This document shows, piece by piece, positions 6,824 to 14,787 of a stretch of 15,160 nt of DNA. Origin of the DNA: Cytophagales bacterium (GTDB lineage Bacteria; Bacteroidota; Bacteroidia; Cytophagales; UBA9547); NCBI GenBank assembly GCA_025360395.1, contig JANYCH010000098.1, positions 1 to 15,160 on the forward strand. Reading direction: 5' to 3'. The translations under genes were made by a program, and so were the position numbers. The notes beneath the pieces were generated by a model that saw only the letters and a program-made list of their open reading frames with translations, was not told the origin of the DNA and did no database searches. Each line of letters begins with the position of its first letter. Within the stretch, counting starts at the first letter, position 1.

Positions 6824-7300
6824 TTAATTTTCAGGATGCGCTATTCCCCAAAACATGAGATTGTCAAGGCCTATGTCTTTGCAATAAATATTTCCTGAAA
6901 AAATCTTTTTGCTAATTATTACTTTTTCCCATTCCAATATTATTCCTTGCGCCTTATTGCCACACTCTTCACCGTTTACCATTCCAAAGTATTCCTTTTT
7001 GGCCTTTGTGGCAGCTGTATTGGTTACTAACATTACATGCTGAGCTTCCACGTCCATAAAATAATAATCTTGGACCTTTCCCTTTCTCCTCATGAAATAA
7101 CATGGTGGTGCAATATTTAATATTAACCTTTTTTCTACGCCCTCCCGTTCATAATAGAGATAAGCAGAATCTCCATCATGGATGAGTTCAAAATTAGTAG
7201 AGGCCACATAATAACAATCGGTCACATTTTTATCTTTACTTAAACATGATTGTAGAATAATTATGAAAATTAAAAACCATATTAGTTGAGGAACTTTCAT
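6824..7300 (-). CDS. Lipoprotein, probable immunity protein of the Tae4 effector
   Basis: This 158-residue protein is read from the ATG at 7300. A longer frame from a TTG at 7327 is less likely because the signal sequence fits the ATG. The N-terminus is a clear lipoprotein signal, with a hydrophobic run then ILQSC and Cys19 as the lipidated residue. The mature part is rich in beta-strand and has further Cys residues (in TDCYY, PPCYF, EECGN and IYCKD) that could form disulfides. It does not look like the classical Tai4 immunity fold as I know it. Its position just 33 nt after the Tae4 stop on the same strand, and a periplasm-facing lipid anchor, make immunity to the amidase the best guess. Whether it faces the periplasm or the cell surface cannot be told. 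Confidence 0.65.
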   Translation of the reverse strand: MKVPQLIWFLIFIIILQSCLSKDKNVTDCYYVASTNFELIHDGDSAYLYYEREGVEKRLILNIAPPCYFMRRKGKVQDYYFMDVEAQHVMLVTNTAATKAKKEYFGMVNGEECGNKAQGIILEWEKVIISKKIFSGNIYCKDIGLDNLMFWGIAHPEN

Positions 7301-7333
7301 ATCAATTAACTTAATTCCCAAAACCAAATTTGA

Positions 7334-7711
7334 CTAACCTTTTGAAAAATAGGATATTTCTCCTACTTTCATCTCATTTCCGTTCCATAAATCAATATGG
7401 TCAGTTGGTCCCCAACCATTCTGAATAAAAACAATTCCTTTTTTACTACTAAAGTTAGAGTGTGTTACTTTGTTATAAGTAGAACGGGTTCCGAAGTAAT
7501 GCTCTTTTATGTTTATCCAATCTGCAAGTTCCTGTGCCCTTAGTATGTGCCTAGGTGTATGACCCTCCCAACATCTTGCGCCATGGAACGACTTTAGGTC
7601 CACATTTGATTTTTGTAATGCAATACCCATCCTTATGGCGCATTGGTGGTCAAAATTACAAGGCTCCGTCCAACCTGGATGATTTTGCCAAAGTGTATTG
7701 AATTGTACCAT
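7334..7711 (-). CDS. tae4: Type VI secretion amidase effector, Tae4 family
   Basis: This 125-residue protein matches the Tae4 amidase pattern throughout. It starts VQFNTLWQNHP, and then HQCAIRMGIALQ holds the likely catalytic Cys24. The signature GARCWEGHTPRHILRAQELA (~44-63) follows, then GIVFIQNGW, and DHIDLWNG holds His105, the second catalytic residue. Tae4 enzymes are papain-like (NlpC/P60-type) hydrolases that cut the D-Glu to mDAP bond in peptidoglycan stems. The protein is somewhat shorter than proteobacterial Tae4 and has no signal peptide, as expected for an injected effector. It forms a two-gene unit with the lipoprotein downstream and sits between 159-bp direct repeats, which suggests acquisition as a module. 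The delivery system itself is not in the window. Confidence 0.92.
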   Translation of the reverse strand: MVQFNTLWQNHPGWTEPCNFDHQCAIRMGIALQKSNVDLKSFHGARCWEGHTPRHILRAQELADWINIKEHYFGTRSTYNKVTHSNFSSKKGIVFIQNGWGPTDHIDLWNGNEMKVGEISYFSKG

Positions 7712-7892
7712 AATTTACTAATAAAAAGTTAATTTAATACACCTATCTGCTATATGCAGCAGCAATTCCGGAGGTAATATCTTAGTTGCTAAAATCCGAA
7801 AATACATCGTCATCTTAAACGAATCGCGGAAACTATGACTGCTAATTGGCAATGAAATTGCCTCACTTTAATTGCGCTTCCTATATAGCTGC

Positions 7893-8051
7893 AAAAAATC
7901 ACTTCCCCTCCTCTAAAACCTTAATCCTTTTCTGCAATTCAATTACATACAAAGTCATTTCTTCCAGCTTTTGCAGTAAGGTCGCATCCATCTTAACCAA
8001 TTCATAACCATTTTGCTCCACTTCAGATGAAGAAGGAACTTCTGGCAAATG
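7893..8051 (-). repeat. 159-bp direct repeat, copy inside the intact fibre-like gene
   Basis: This is the partner of 6506-6664, offset by 1387 bp. It covers the 3' end of the gene at 7899 including the stop (TGA here, TAA in the other copy). Recombination between the two would delete the Tae4 module and still leave an intact fibre-like gene. Confidence 0.95.
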
Positions 8052-9410
8052 CTTATTATCTTTTATAAAATTCTCCACTTCTTGTAGAGATCTCAATTTA
8101 TATCCTTCATCAAATACAAAATCCTTCCACTCTGCACTTGCAACAGTTGCAATTTTTACCTTTTCGGTTAAAATACCTTTTGCAACAGCCAAGGAATATC
8201 CTGCAGGCATTTTCGTTGAAAGAATGCCACCGATGCTCACATACCCATCCATAAAAGTTTGGCTCATTTTATCACCTATTCTGGTTTCAAGCACATTGGT
8301 AGTGCTGTAATTTGCCTGAAGTACATTTGCCCATATAACAGTTGCGCCAATAGTTCCTGTTTTAGCAAAGCTTAAATTAAATCCGTTTTCGAATTGACCG
8401 ATCCTACTTACAGGAGTAGTCGCATTCGAATACTTCCAGATAGCACCTTCCTTATAAGCATTCCAACCTAATCCAATTTGTGCAGCTTCATCAATAAAAT
8501 ATGTTTTGCTGAGTTTGCCTATTTCAAGAATTGAAAGTGGTTTAGGATTTAATGTACCAATTTGAATATTTCCTTCAAAGAAGGAATTGCCTAAGACATG
8601 AACCTTAAAATCTGACACAGGATTTACTGTTCCAATACCTACTGAACCCAATTTTCCATCTTGAATAATAATATTTCCTGTAGTAATTCCACCACCACCG
8701 CGTAATATTACAGAACCTCCAGTCTCGCCATCTATGTTATTACCACCTCTAATTAAAACTGCTCCTTCTACGTCGTTGGTACCAGAATTTGCTTCAATTA
8801 ATAATCTATTGCCACCTTCCACATGATCATATTTAATTGTTCCAGCATTATAAATATTTAATTCTCCATTTATTATCGTATTTCCGACAACATGAAGTTT
8901 AGAAGTTGGTTTATTTGTGCCTATTCCAACATTGCCTTTAATTCCATCGAAATATTGCATAATAATATCCCCCGTTTTGACTCCTCCAATTCCAGCGTCG
9001 AAATAAATATCTCCTCCATTACCATCTTTTGTTCCTTTACCAGCCAATAAGCTTATTGATCCTCCGAATCCAGTGAATTCGATCTTATCTGCAGAACCAG
9101 CCTTTAACCGAATACTATTCCCTACCACGTTATAGTCACTGTTACCTGATGCGTCATCACCAATAATCATTAAATTAAATTGTCCAACGTCAGAATTAGA
9201 AACATCTTCCTGAACAAATTTTCCCCCATTTTGTATTCTTAAAGATCCATTTACATAAAGCTTATCATTCAAAGTCGGTGCAGTTGCAAATCCAATTCCA
9301 ACATTTTTATTAGTATAAAGGTTAGTAGACATTTCAATCCAGGATTGTGCAGATAAATAATAAGACTTGCTTAAAAAAAGAAACAATAACAAATAGCCTT
9401 TAAAATTCAT
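7899..9410 (-). CDS. Secreted GIGT-repeat protein with fibre-like features
   Basis: This 503-residue protein has a signal peptide ending near LSAQ (~residue 22). The body is Gly-, Asn- and Ile-rich with recurring VGIGT-x2-P-x4-(L/F)xVxG units (clearest near residues 160 and 255; a weaker one near 35 reads VGIGFATAP). Between them are GGDIYF- or GGSVILRGG-type strands, which suggests a repetitive beta fold like tail-fibre or adhesin shafts. The C-terminal ~75 residues have the arrangement common in secreted Bacteroidota proteins of this kind: LRSLQEVENFIKDNKHLPEV, GYELVKMDATLLQKLEEM, and an ending helix that may form a coiled coil. No S74 endosialidase-type catalytic serine was identified. Ligand and role are unknown; surface display is inferred. 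Its 3' end is duplicated at 6506-6664. Confidence 0.75.
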   Translation of the reverse strand: MNFKGYLLLFLFLSKSYYLSAQSWIEMSTNLYTNKNVGIGFATAPTLNDKLYVNGSLRIQNGGKFVQEDVSNSDVGQFNLMIIGDDASGNSDYNVVGNSIRLKAGSADKIEFTGFGGSISLLAGKGTKDGNGGDIYFDAGIGGVKTGDIIMQYFDGIKGNVGIGTNKPTSKLHVVGNTIINGELNIYNAGTIKYDHVEGGNRLLIEANSGTNDVEGAVLIRGGNNIDGETGGSVILRGGGGITTGNIIIQDGKLGSVGIGTVNPVSDFKVHVLGNSFFEGNIQIGTLNPKPLSILEIGKLSKTYFIDEAAQIGLGWNAYKEGAIWKYSNATTPVSRIGQFENGFNLSFAKTGTIGATVIWANVLQANYSTTNVLETRIGDKMSQTFMDGYVSIGGILSTKMPAGYSLAVAKGILTEKVKIATVASAEWKDFVFDEGYKLRSLQEVENFIKDNKHLPEVPSSSEVEQNGYELVKMDATLLQKLEEMTLYVIELQKRIKVLEEGK

Positions 9411-9491
9411 AATAACGCTCGATACTTATATATTAGAAAAAGTAAATGTAATATAGAATTTGATTAGTAAAATCATTAATTTAAGAAATGG

Positions 9492-9522
9492 TATTATTAA
9501 ATATTATTAATATTTAATAATA
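9492..9522. repeat. Perfect AT-only palindrome
   Basis: The 14-nt arm 9492-9505 is the exact inverted complement of 9509-9522 around a 3-nt centre (ATT), and all bases are A or T. It lies between the 5' end of the fibre-like gene and the 3' end of the TonB receptor. It could be a weak transcription end for the receptor, a site bound by an AT-specific protein, or chance in AT-rich DNA. No U-run follows it on the minus-strand transcript. Confidence 0.45.
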
Positions 9523-9636
9523 AAAAACGCATTATTATTTTGAGGATATCGCCTTAATAATATTTCAAAACTGCTTTACCTTTCGTATCTGTTGAGGAAG
9601 TTGACAGAATGCTAATATAAAATAAGGTAAAATCAA

Positions 9637-12585
9637 TTAAAAAGTCATATTTAATTGAAGACTGGTTGTGTAACCATATTTATAATTATAAACGGCGTTA
9701 TCTATATCCTTATCATATTTACCATTATCATTAAAATCTCTATAGAATACAAGGTTTTGTGCTAAGAGATCTCCAATCGTCCCCCTTACCTGTAAATATT
9801 TATTTATCCTTTTGGAAACTGAAAAATCCAAAACAGTCCGAGGGTTCTCCCATATTAAATACGCCTTTTCTACAGACACATATGCAAGTCTTCGACCAAT
9901 CCGATTAACATTCAGAGCTACATCCCATCCTCTTTTTTCATTAGAGTATTGTAATCCTGCATTTAAAACATACGGAGATTGTCCCTGTAAAGGTCTTGAT
10001 GTAACAGTTGTCGCAATCTGATTACTTAAATCTATGTTAGATCTTATTATTGCATAATTGCCAAAAATCGAAAATTTTCCAAAACTTCTTGTACCGAATA
10101 AACTATCTAACAGTTGAAAAGTAGACCTTGCTTCGAATTCAACACCAAAATTCTCTGCAGATTTGGCATTTGCAAAGCTATAGGTAAGAAGCCCGGAAGA
10201 GGTTTGGGCAACGTTTTCTATGGGATTAGTAAATTTCTTAAGAAAGGGATTTATTGAAAAGAATTGTCCGGGTAAGGGATATACTTCGTATTTAAAATCG
10301 TAATTATCAATTGAAGTTCTTACTAATTCTGGGTTTCCTACAACTGTTGCATTTAGATTAACATCATAGAAAGCAAAAGGCATAAATTCCCGAAATTCCG
10401 GACGTGAAACAGTTTTAGAAAGAGAAACCCTTAAGTTAGATTTATTAGTAACTGAATAAATCAGGTTTCCAGAGGGAAGGTAATCCTGCACAGTTGAGCT
10501 AATTCTTGAATCAACCCCATTTAAAAAAGTAGCTGTTAAATTCTGATTATAATCTTCTACTCTCAACCCTCCATTGATCCGTACTTTAGAAATTATAAAA
10601 ATATCAGCCATTATAAAGGCAGAATTTAGCCTTGCACTTGCGGTATAATGGTTATCTGACTTTGTATTTTCCGTTAAAAATACTCCTGTTGATTGATTTG
10701 GTTCATTCAACTGAAATAATTGAGAATTGTACAAGCTATTTATATCACGCCTCAAATAATCAGATTTAGCATCTAAAACACCTGGATTAATTAAGAACCA
10801 TTTCGTATGATTTTGATCATCTATATAGGAAAAAGTTCTAGCAATAAAAGTTCTATCTCTTATAAATCTCGAGGCTCCGGCTTTAAGTTCTGTTTTGTAA
10901 AGAAAATTGAGCGGATATGCATAATCAGCACCAATAAAATAACTTCTTTCATCTAAGTTAGAAAAGAATTTTCCCATTTTCTGAGCATCATAACCCTCTC
11001 CTTTTCCTGAAATTGAAGCAGAATAAGGATGTCTGATTTTAGTTTGTCCAATAATTTCATTGTCTGAATCTCTTTGGTAAACAATATCTACCCCAGAAGT
11101 ATAAGTCGTCTTCTTTAGATCTGGTATCTTCCTATTTATATCTGTAATACCTAAAGTTAATTTCAGTTTTGATTTTGTTGCACCAAATACATGTTCTCCG
11201 TTAAATTGTGAAGAAAGAAGTCTGCTTGATTGATACCAATAAGTATAATCCTTAACTAAAAGGGTATCATTTATTATATCTTGTCTCGCGGAACCCTCAC
11301 GAAATATAGCTTGGTTGTCCGAGTTACTTGTTATCAAATTTTTCAAGCTCAACTTGGTACTTTGACGGATTTTGTATGAAAGATTGAACACTCCGCCAGC
11401 AAGGATATTGTTTTTATAATTTACGACATCGTATTTACCAGTATAGGTGGCACTATTTAATGATGGTTGAAGTGGATCAATATCAGGTTGTGAAAAAGTG
11501 GAAGGTGTCGTCCGCAATTGGTTATTGTATGTGAAGGCTAAAATTACACCTAGCGGATTTGGACCAAGATTGATCCTTCTGCTTATACCTCCCTGTATTG
11601 CATAATTGGGCCTGGCTTTAACAGAATTATAAGAATTGTTGTTATTAAACTTTGTAGTATTTAGAGCACCATACTTCCAATCATTACCAAAGTCGTCATT
11701 AATAACGTCCAGGCTATACAAATCTTTAGGCAATTGGCGTGGACCATTATCATACCCTAACCAATCTGTAGAGCTTTTCACTTCACTTTTATTAAATGAT
11801 TGGGAAGTAGTTTGTGAATGCGTTCCACCTTGAACATTAAGAAAAAATTGATTTTGATCCGGTATGTCTTTTGTATTAATCTGAATAAATCCTCCGGCGA
11901 AATCTCCAGGCATATCTGGACTAGCTGTCTTTTGAATTTTCATGTTATCAATAAGTGGGGCTGGAATAAAATCCAGGGAAAAAGCTTTTCGATCTGATTC
12001 GGTGCTTGACATGGGAGCTCCATTCAGGAACACCATATTATATCTGTCATTTAATCCTCTTACTATAGCAAACCTATTGTCCTGCACACTGGCTCCGCTC
12101 ACCCTTTTCATAATATCAGCTGTACTTCTATCTGGTGTCTTTCTAATTAATTCAGCAGATACACCACTTGAAACTGCAACTGAATTTTTTTGTTCCAACA
12201 GAAGTGTGTTAGTAGTTTCCTTATTTGTTTCAGCTACGATGACAACTTCTTCAAGCTCATTTACAGTTTCGTCTAAGTTGACATCCAAATAGACAATTTC
12301 ACCTTTTTTTATTTCAACGTTTGGAAATTTTTTCGAAGCATAACCAACGTAACTTACTATAATAACATAATTACCTTCATCAAGATTTAGAAGATATTTT
12401 CCGTCCAGATCAGTTGCTACACCTATAGAACTTCCCTCAATACCAATAGTGGCACCAATTAATTCTTCACTTGATTTTGAATCTGCAACTTTTCCCGCCA
12501 GTTTACCTTTTTCTTGTCCAAAAGAAAGAAAACATTGTAAGCTAAAAAAAGTAATAAATAAACTAAACTTATAGTTGAAAGGCAT
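9637..12585 (-). CDS. TonB-dependent outer membrane receptor
   Basis: This 982-residue protein is read from the ATG at 12585, which places a signal peptide (MPFNYKFSLFITFF...FGQ) at the N-terminus. The frame also extends to a TTG at 12609. Residues ~25-110 are a carboxypeptidase-regulatory-like beta-sandwich (GATIGIEGSSIGVATDLDGK, then GYASKKF). The plug domain (~115-240) has RKTPDRSTADIMKRVSGASV, IVRGLNDRYN, the FLNGAPM stretch and PDMPGDFAGGFIQINTKDIP. The rest forms the 22-strand barrel, ending LQLNMTF with the terminal Phe expected of barrel proteins. Near the end, DFNDNGKYDKDIDN may bind Ca. It should use TonB energy to import a substrate across the outer membrane. No SusD partner follows, so it is not a standard glycan-uptake pair; the substrate is unknown. 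Confidence 0.93.
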   Translation of the reverse strand: MPFNYKFSLFITFFSLQCFLSFGQEKGKLAGKVADSKSSEELIGATIGIEGSSIGVATDLDGKYLLNLDEGNYVIIVSYVGYASKKFPNVEIKKGEIVYLDVNLDETVNELEEVVIVAETNKETTNTLLLEQKNSVAVSSGVSAELIRKTPDRSTADIMKRVSGASVQDNRFAIVRGLNDRYNMVFLNGAPMSSTESDRKAFSLDFIPAPLIDNMKIQKTASPDMPGDFAGGFIQINTKDIPDQNQFFLNVQGGTHSQTTSQSFNKSEVKSSTDWLGYDNGPRQLPKDLYSLDVINDDFGNDWKYGALNTTKFNNNNSYNSVKARPNYAIQGGISRRINLGPNPLGVILAFTYNNQLRTTPSTFSQPDIDPLQPSLNSATYTGKYDVVNYKNNILAGGVFNLSYKIRQSTKLSLKNLITSNSDNQAIFREGSARQDIINDTLLVKDYTYWYQSSRLLSSQFNGEHVFGATKSKLKLTLGITDINRKIPDLKKTTYTSGVDIVYQRDSDNEIIGQTKIRHPYSASISGKGEGYDAQKMGKFFSNLDERSYFIGADYAYPLNFLYKTELKAGASRFIRDRTFIARTFSYIDDQNHTKWFLINPGVLDAKSDYLRRDINSLYNSQLFQLNEPNQSTGVFLTENTKSDNHYTASARLNSAFIMADIFIISKVRINGGLRVEDYNQNLTATFLNGVDSRISSTVQDYLPSGNLIYSVTNKSNLRVSLSKTVSRPEFREFMPFAFYDVNLNATVVGNPELVRTSIDNYDFKYEVYPLPGQFFSINPFLKKFTNPIENVAQTSSGLLTYSFANAKSAENFGVEFEARSTFQLLDSLFGTRSFGKFSIFGNYAIIRSNIDLSNQIATTVTSRPLQGQSPYVLNAGLQYSNEKRGWDVALNVNRIGRRLAYVSVEKAYLIWENPRTVLDFSVSKRINKYLQVRGTIGDLLAQNLVFYRDFNDNGKYDKDIDNAVYNYKYGYTTSLQLNMTF

Positions 12586-12606
12586 ATCAATAAAATTACT
12601 AAGCAG

Positions 12607-12614
12607 CAAAATTA
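12607..12614 (-). promoter_or_regulatory. Candidate Bacteroidota -7 box for the TonB receptor
   Basis: The minus strand reads TAATTTTG, matching TAnnTTTG, 22-29 nt upstream of the ATG at 12585. No convincing TTTG box was found ~20 nt further upstream, so the call rests on the -7 element and position. Confidence 0.4.
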
Positions 12615-12704
12615 TATATCAGGTGCTTATTAATTAGTTAAAAAAATTATGATTGTGTTAACATTTAATTACCAATGTTAACAATTAAATAATATTCAAT
12701 AAAA

Positions 12705-12728
12705 AAGGGTTGCCTTTCAGCAACCCTT
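12705..12728 (-). terminator. Intrinsic terminator after the T9SS-sorted protein gene
   Basis: The arms 12705-12713 (AAGGGTTGC) and 12720-12728 (GCAACCCTT) pair perfectly over 9 bp with a 6-nt loop. On the minus-strand transcript the hairpin is followed by a run of U (complement of the A-run ending at 12706). It begins 20 nt after the stop at 12748, so the downstream receptor gene is likely transcribed separately. Confidence 0.88.
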
Positions 12729-12747
12729 AAAAAATATAAAAAAAATA

Positions 12748-14640
12748 TTATCTGTTGATCAATAAAGCTTTGGTAGTTGACTTACCATTGCTATTTACAT
12801 TAACCAGATATACACCATTTGCAAGTTGACCCAAGTCGAAAGTTAGACTTCCAGTTCCAACTTTAGACTGAATGCTATTTCCTAATGAATTTAAAAGTGA
12901 AACAGTTGCAACAGAATTACCCACAGTCACTTTCACACTTTCTGTTGCAGGATTAGGGTATAACAATACATTCTCTGAAGTTGCTATTTCATCAGATAAA
13001 CCTAGAGGATGAACATCGCAGTTATTTGCATCAAAGCCGCCAAGTCTAGGATGTGCAAAACATGCACCATTTAGAATTTCGTTAGGTGCATTAGATTTAA
13101 GTTTGAAATCTGTTCCAACAAATGTTATATCATTAACAGTTGCATTAGAAACCGCAGTTGCTCCATTAATTAATGTATATTTTGAATTTACTATACCAAT
13201 AGAATCACTACTATTAACTAACATATTATATGGAGAACCAGCAGTTGAACCCCATCCAGAAGTAGGTCCATTTAAAAACCAGTTTCTAACATCGAATGGA
13301 GTATTTGCAAATGCACCTTTTTTAAGAATAACTGCTCTGTCAGCGTTAGCAACGGTTGTATTTCTTATTACTAAAGAATCAGAAAGAGCTTTTGTAGCTG
13401 TATTTGGCACCAAGTCAACTCTATTGTTAATTACAACAGTATTTGGGAAACCAAATGCTATACTGTTAAAAACATTAGATGCGTCAGAAGTTCTTAATTC
13501 ATATGCATTATTAAACAAAGTTGCACCTTTTGTATCTAAAACACCTGCACTACTTTTTGTAGTACCGCTCAATAATGGACCAATTAACGTTGAATTTGAA
13601 ATAATTGGCATAGTATTAACTTGTGGGTTGTTGTTCCCAGGAACATTTGCACCGGATGTCTTTCCAAGGTTAGTATTATTGTCATGTTCAAATCCATTTG
13701 ATTGACCATCTACTTCATTAGTTTCATAAGCTAATGGATGACGAACTCCTAAAAGGAATTGTGACATACCATTATAACCTTCATCCATATCAAAAATATC
13801 ATCAGTTCCTGCAAAACCTATTAAGTGTTTTACATTTACAGAACCACCAAACCATTCAAAATCATCATCACGGCTAAAGCTGCACTGAACGTATTCAATT
13901 TGTGTTTTTCTTCCTACAGCTGCAAAAGTAAAGCTGTTCAACTCCTGATTTGGCAAATATGCATATCCAGCAAATTCAAGTCTTAAATATTTTACAACTC
14001 CAGAACTGTCATTATCATTAGGTGTTGTAGAACTATAAGTAGCTAACTCATCTGTTGGAAGACATTCAAAAAATCTTGAAGTTTTTGTTGAATTATTTAA
14101 AGGGGTATTAATGTGGGCATTTCCACAAAGCATTAAACCAGCCCAATCTCCCCTAGTACGGTTACCTGGTACTTGATAAGAAGTCATTACAATTGGATTA
14201 TCAACAGTTCCAACTGCATAAATTTTAGATCCTCTAGAGATGATCAAACCTCCAACAACAACATTACCACCAGTTGTAGTTGTTCTTCCTTTAATTAGTG
14301 TCCCTGGTTCAATCGTTAATGTTGCACCATTTGTAACGTGTACTAATGCATCAATGAAATATACATTTCCTGCTGACCAGGTAGTATTAGTTGTAATGTC
14401 TGAACTAACTGTAACAACCGGTTTAACAGATCCTCCTGGATCATTCGCATAAACAGTATGATTAGGATCCCAGTTAGTCCAACCCTTTGTCCAATCTTGA
14501 TTTTTTTCCGGGCCTAATGCGCCACGAAATGATACTTTTTCAAAAAAATTCGCAGGGTTATTTGTTGTAAGTGATTTTTGAGCTGTTGCCAACCCACTTA
14601 CCAAAGTACCCATAGCTAAAGCCAGGTAAATCTTTTTCAT
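12748..14640 (-). CDS. T9SS-sorted surface protein with beta-helix-like body
   Basis: This 630-residue protein starts at the ATG at 14640 (MKKIYLALAMG...ATAQ signal peptide); an in-frame TTG at 14646 is a less likely start. Residues ~75-330 have regular short strands with GATLTIEPGTLIKG and GGLIISRGSKIYAVGTVDNP, as in right-handed beta-helix or polymorphic-outer-membrane-like proteins. There are also acidic patches (DDDFEWFGG, DDIFDMDEGYN). The last ~75 residues are a type A T9SS C-terminal sorting domain: LLYPNPATESVKV, LLNSLGN, GQLANGVYLVNV and KALLINR. The protein should be exported by Sec, cross the outer membrane by T9SS, and be anchored or released. Its ligand or enzyme activity, if any, is unknown. 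It lies just upstream of the TonB receptor and may work with it, though a terminator separates them. Confidence 0.88.
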   Translation of the reverse strand: MKKIYLALAMGTLVSGLATAQKSLTTNNPANFFEKVSFRGALGPEKNQDWTKGWTNWDPNHTVYANDPGGSVKPVVTVSSDITTNTTWSAGNVYFIDALVHVTNGATLTIEPGTLIKGRTTTTGGNVVVGGLIISRGSKIYAVGTVDNPIVMTSYQVPGNRTRGDWAGLMLCGNAHINTPLNNSTKTSRFFECLPTDELATYSSTTPNDNDSSGVVKYLRLEFAGYAYLPNQELNSFTFAAVGRKTQIEYVQCSFSRDDDFEWFGGSVNVKHLIGFAGTDDIFDMDEGYNGMSQFLLGVRHPLAYETNEVDGQSNGFEHDNNTNLGKTSGANVPGNNNPQVNTMPIISNSTLIGPLLSGTTKSSAGVLDTKGATLFNNAYELRTSDASNVFNSIAFGFPNTVVINNRVDLVPNTATKALSDSLVIRNTTVANADRAVILKKGAFANTPFDVRNWFLNGPTSGWGSTAGSPYNMLVNSSDSIGIVNSKYTLINGATAVSNATVNDITFVGTDFKLKSNAPNEILNGACFAHPRLGGFDANNCDVHPLGLSDEIATSENVLLYPNPATESVKVTVGNSVATVSLLNSLGNSIQSKVGTGSLTFDLGQLANGVYLVNVNSNGKSTTKALLINR

Positions 14641-14668
14641 AATCAATAGTTTTGTTTTAATAATATCG

Positions 14669-14676
14669 CAAAACTA
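14669..14676 (-). promoter_or_regulatory. Candidate -7 box for the T9SS-sorted protein gene
   Basis: The minus strand reads TAGTTTTG, matching TAnnTTTG, 29-36 nt upstream of the ATG at 14640. A matching -33 TTTG is not evident, so the call is tentative. Confidence 0.4.
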
Positions 14677-14744
14677 CCTTTCTGAGGTTACTAAGAGATG
14701 TTGCCTATATTATCAAATCTTTATCAAAAGGCAGCAATGTTAAC

Positions 14745-14772
14745 ATTTGGAAAAATTCTATTTTTTCCAAAT
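14745..14772 (-). terminator. Hairpin downstream of leuC, possible terminator
   Basis: The arms 14745-14755 (ATTTGGAAAAA) and 14762-14772 (TTTTTCCAAAT) pair perfectly over 11 bp with a 6-nt loop, 15 nt after the leuC stop. No U-run follows the stem on the minus strand, so efficiency as an intrinsic terminator is uncertain. Confidence 0.5.
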
Positions 14773-14787
14773 AGTAATAATAAAGAT

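Noticed and set aside
7848..7862. Short hairpin GGCAAT/ATTGCC as a terminator of the gene at 7899
   Set aside because: The stem is only 6 bp with a 3-nt loop and no U-run; too weak to call.
6506..8051. Composite transposon
   Set aside because: The 159-bp flanking repeats are coding ends of a fibre-like gene, without terminal inverted repeats or a transposase.
8581..9400. DNA tandem repeats in the fibre-like gene
   Set aside because: The periodicity is in the protein (VGIGT units); at the DNA level the units are diverged and irregularly spaced.
11942..12292. 116-codon open frame on the plus strand
   Set aside because: It is antisense to the plug domain of the TonB receptor, whose motifs are unmistakable.
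13103..13705. 200-codon open frame on the plus strand
   Set aside because: It is antisense to the T9SS-sorted protein, has no recognisable motif, and mirrors the regular codon pattern of the real gene.
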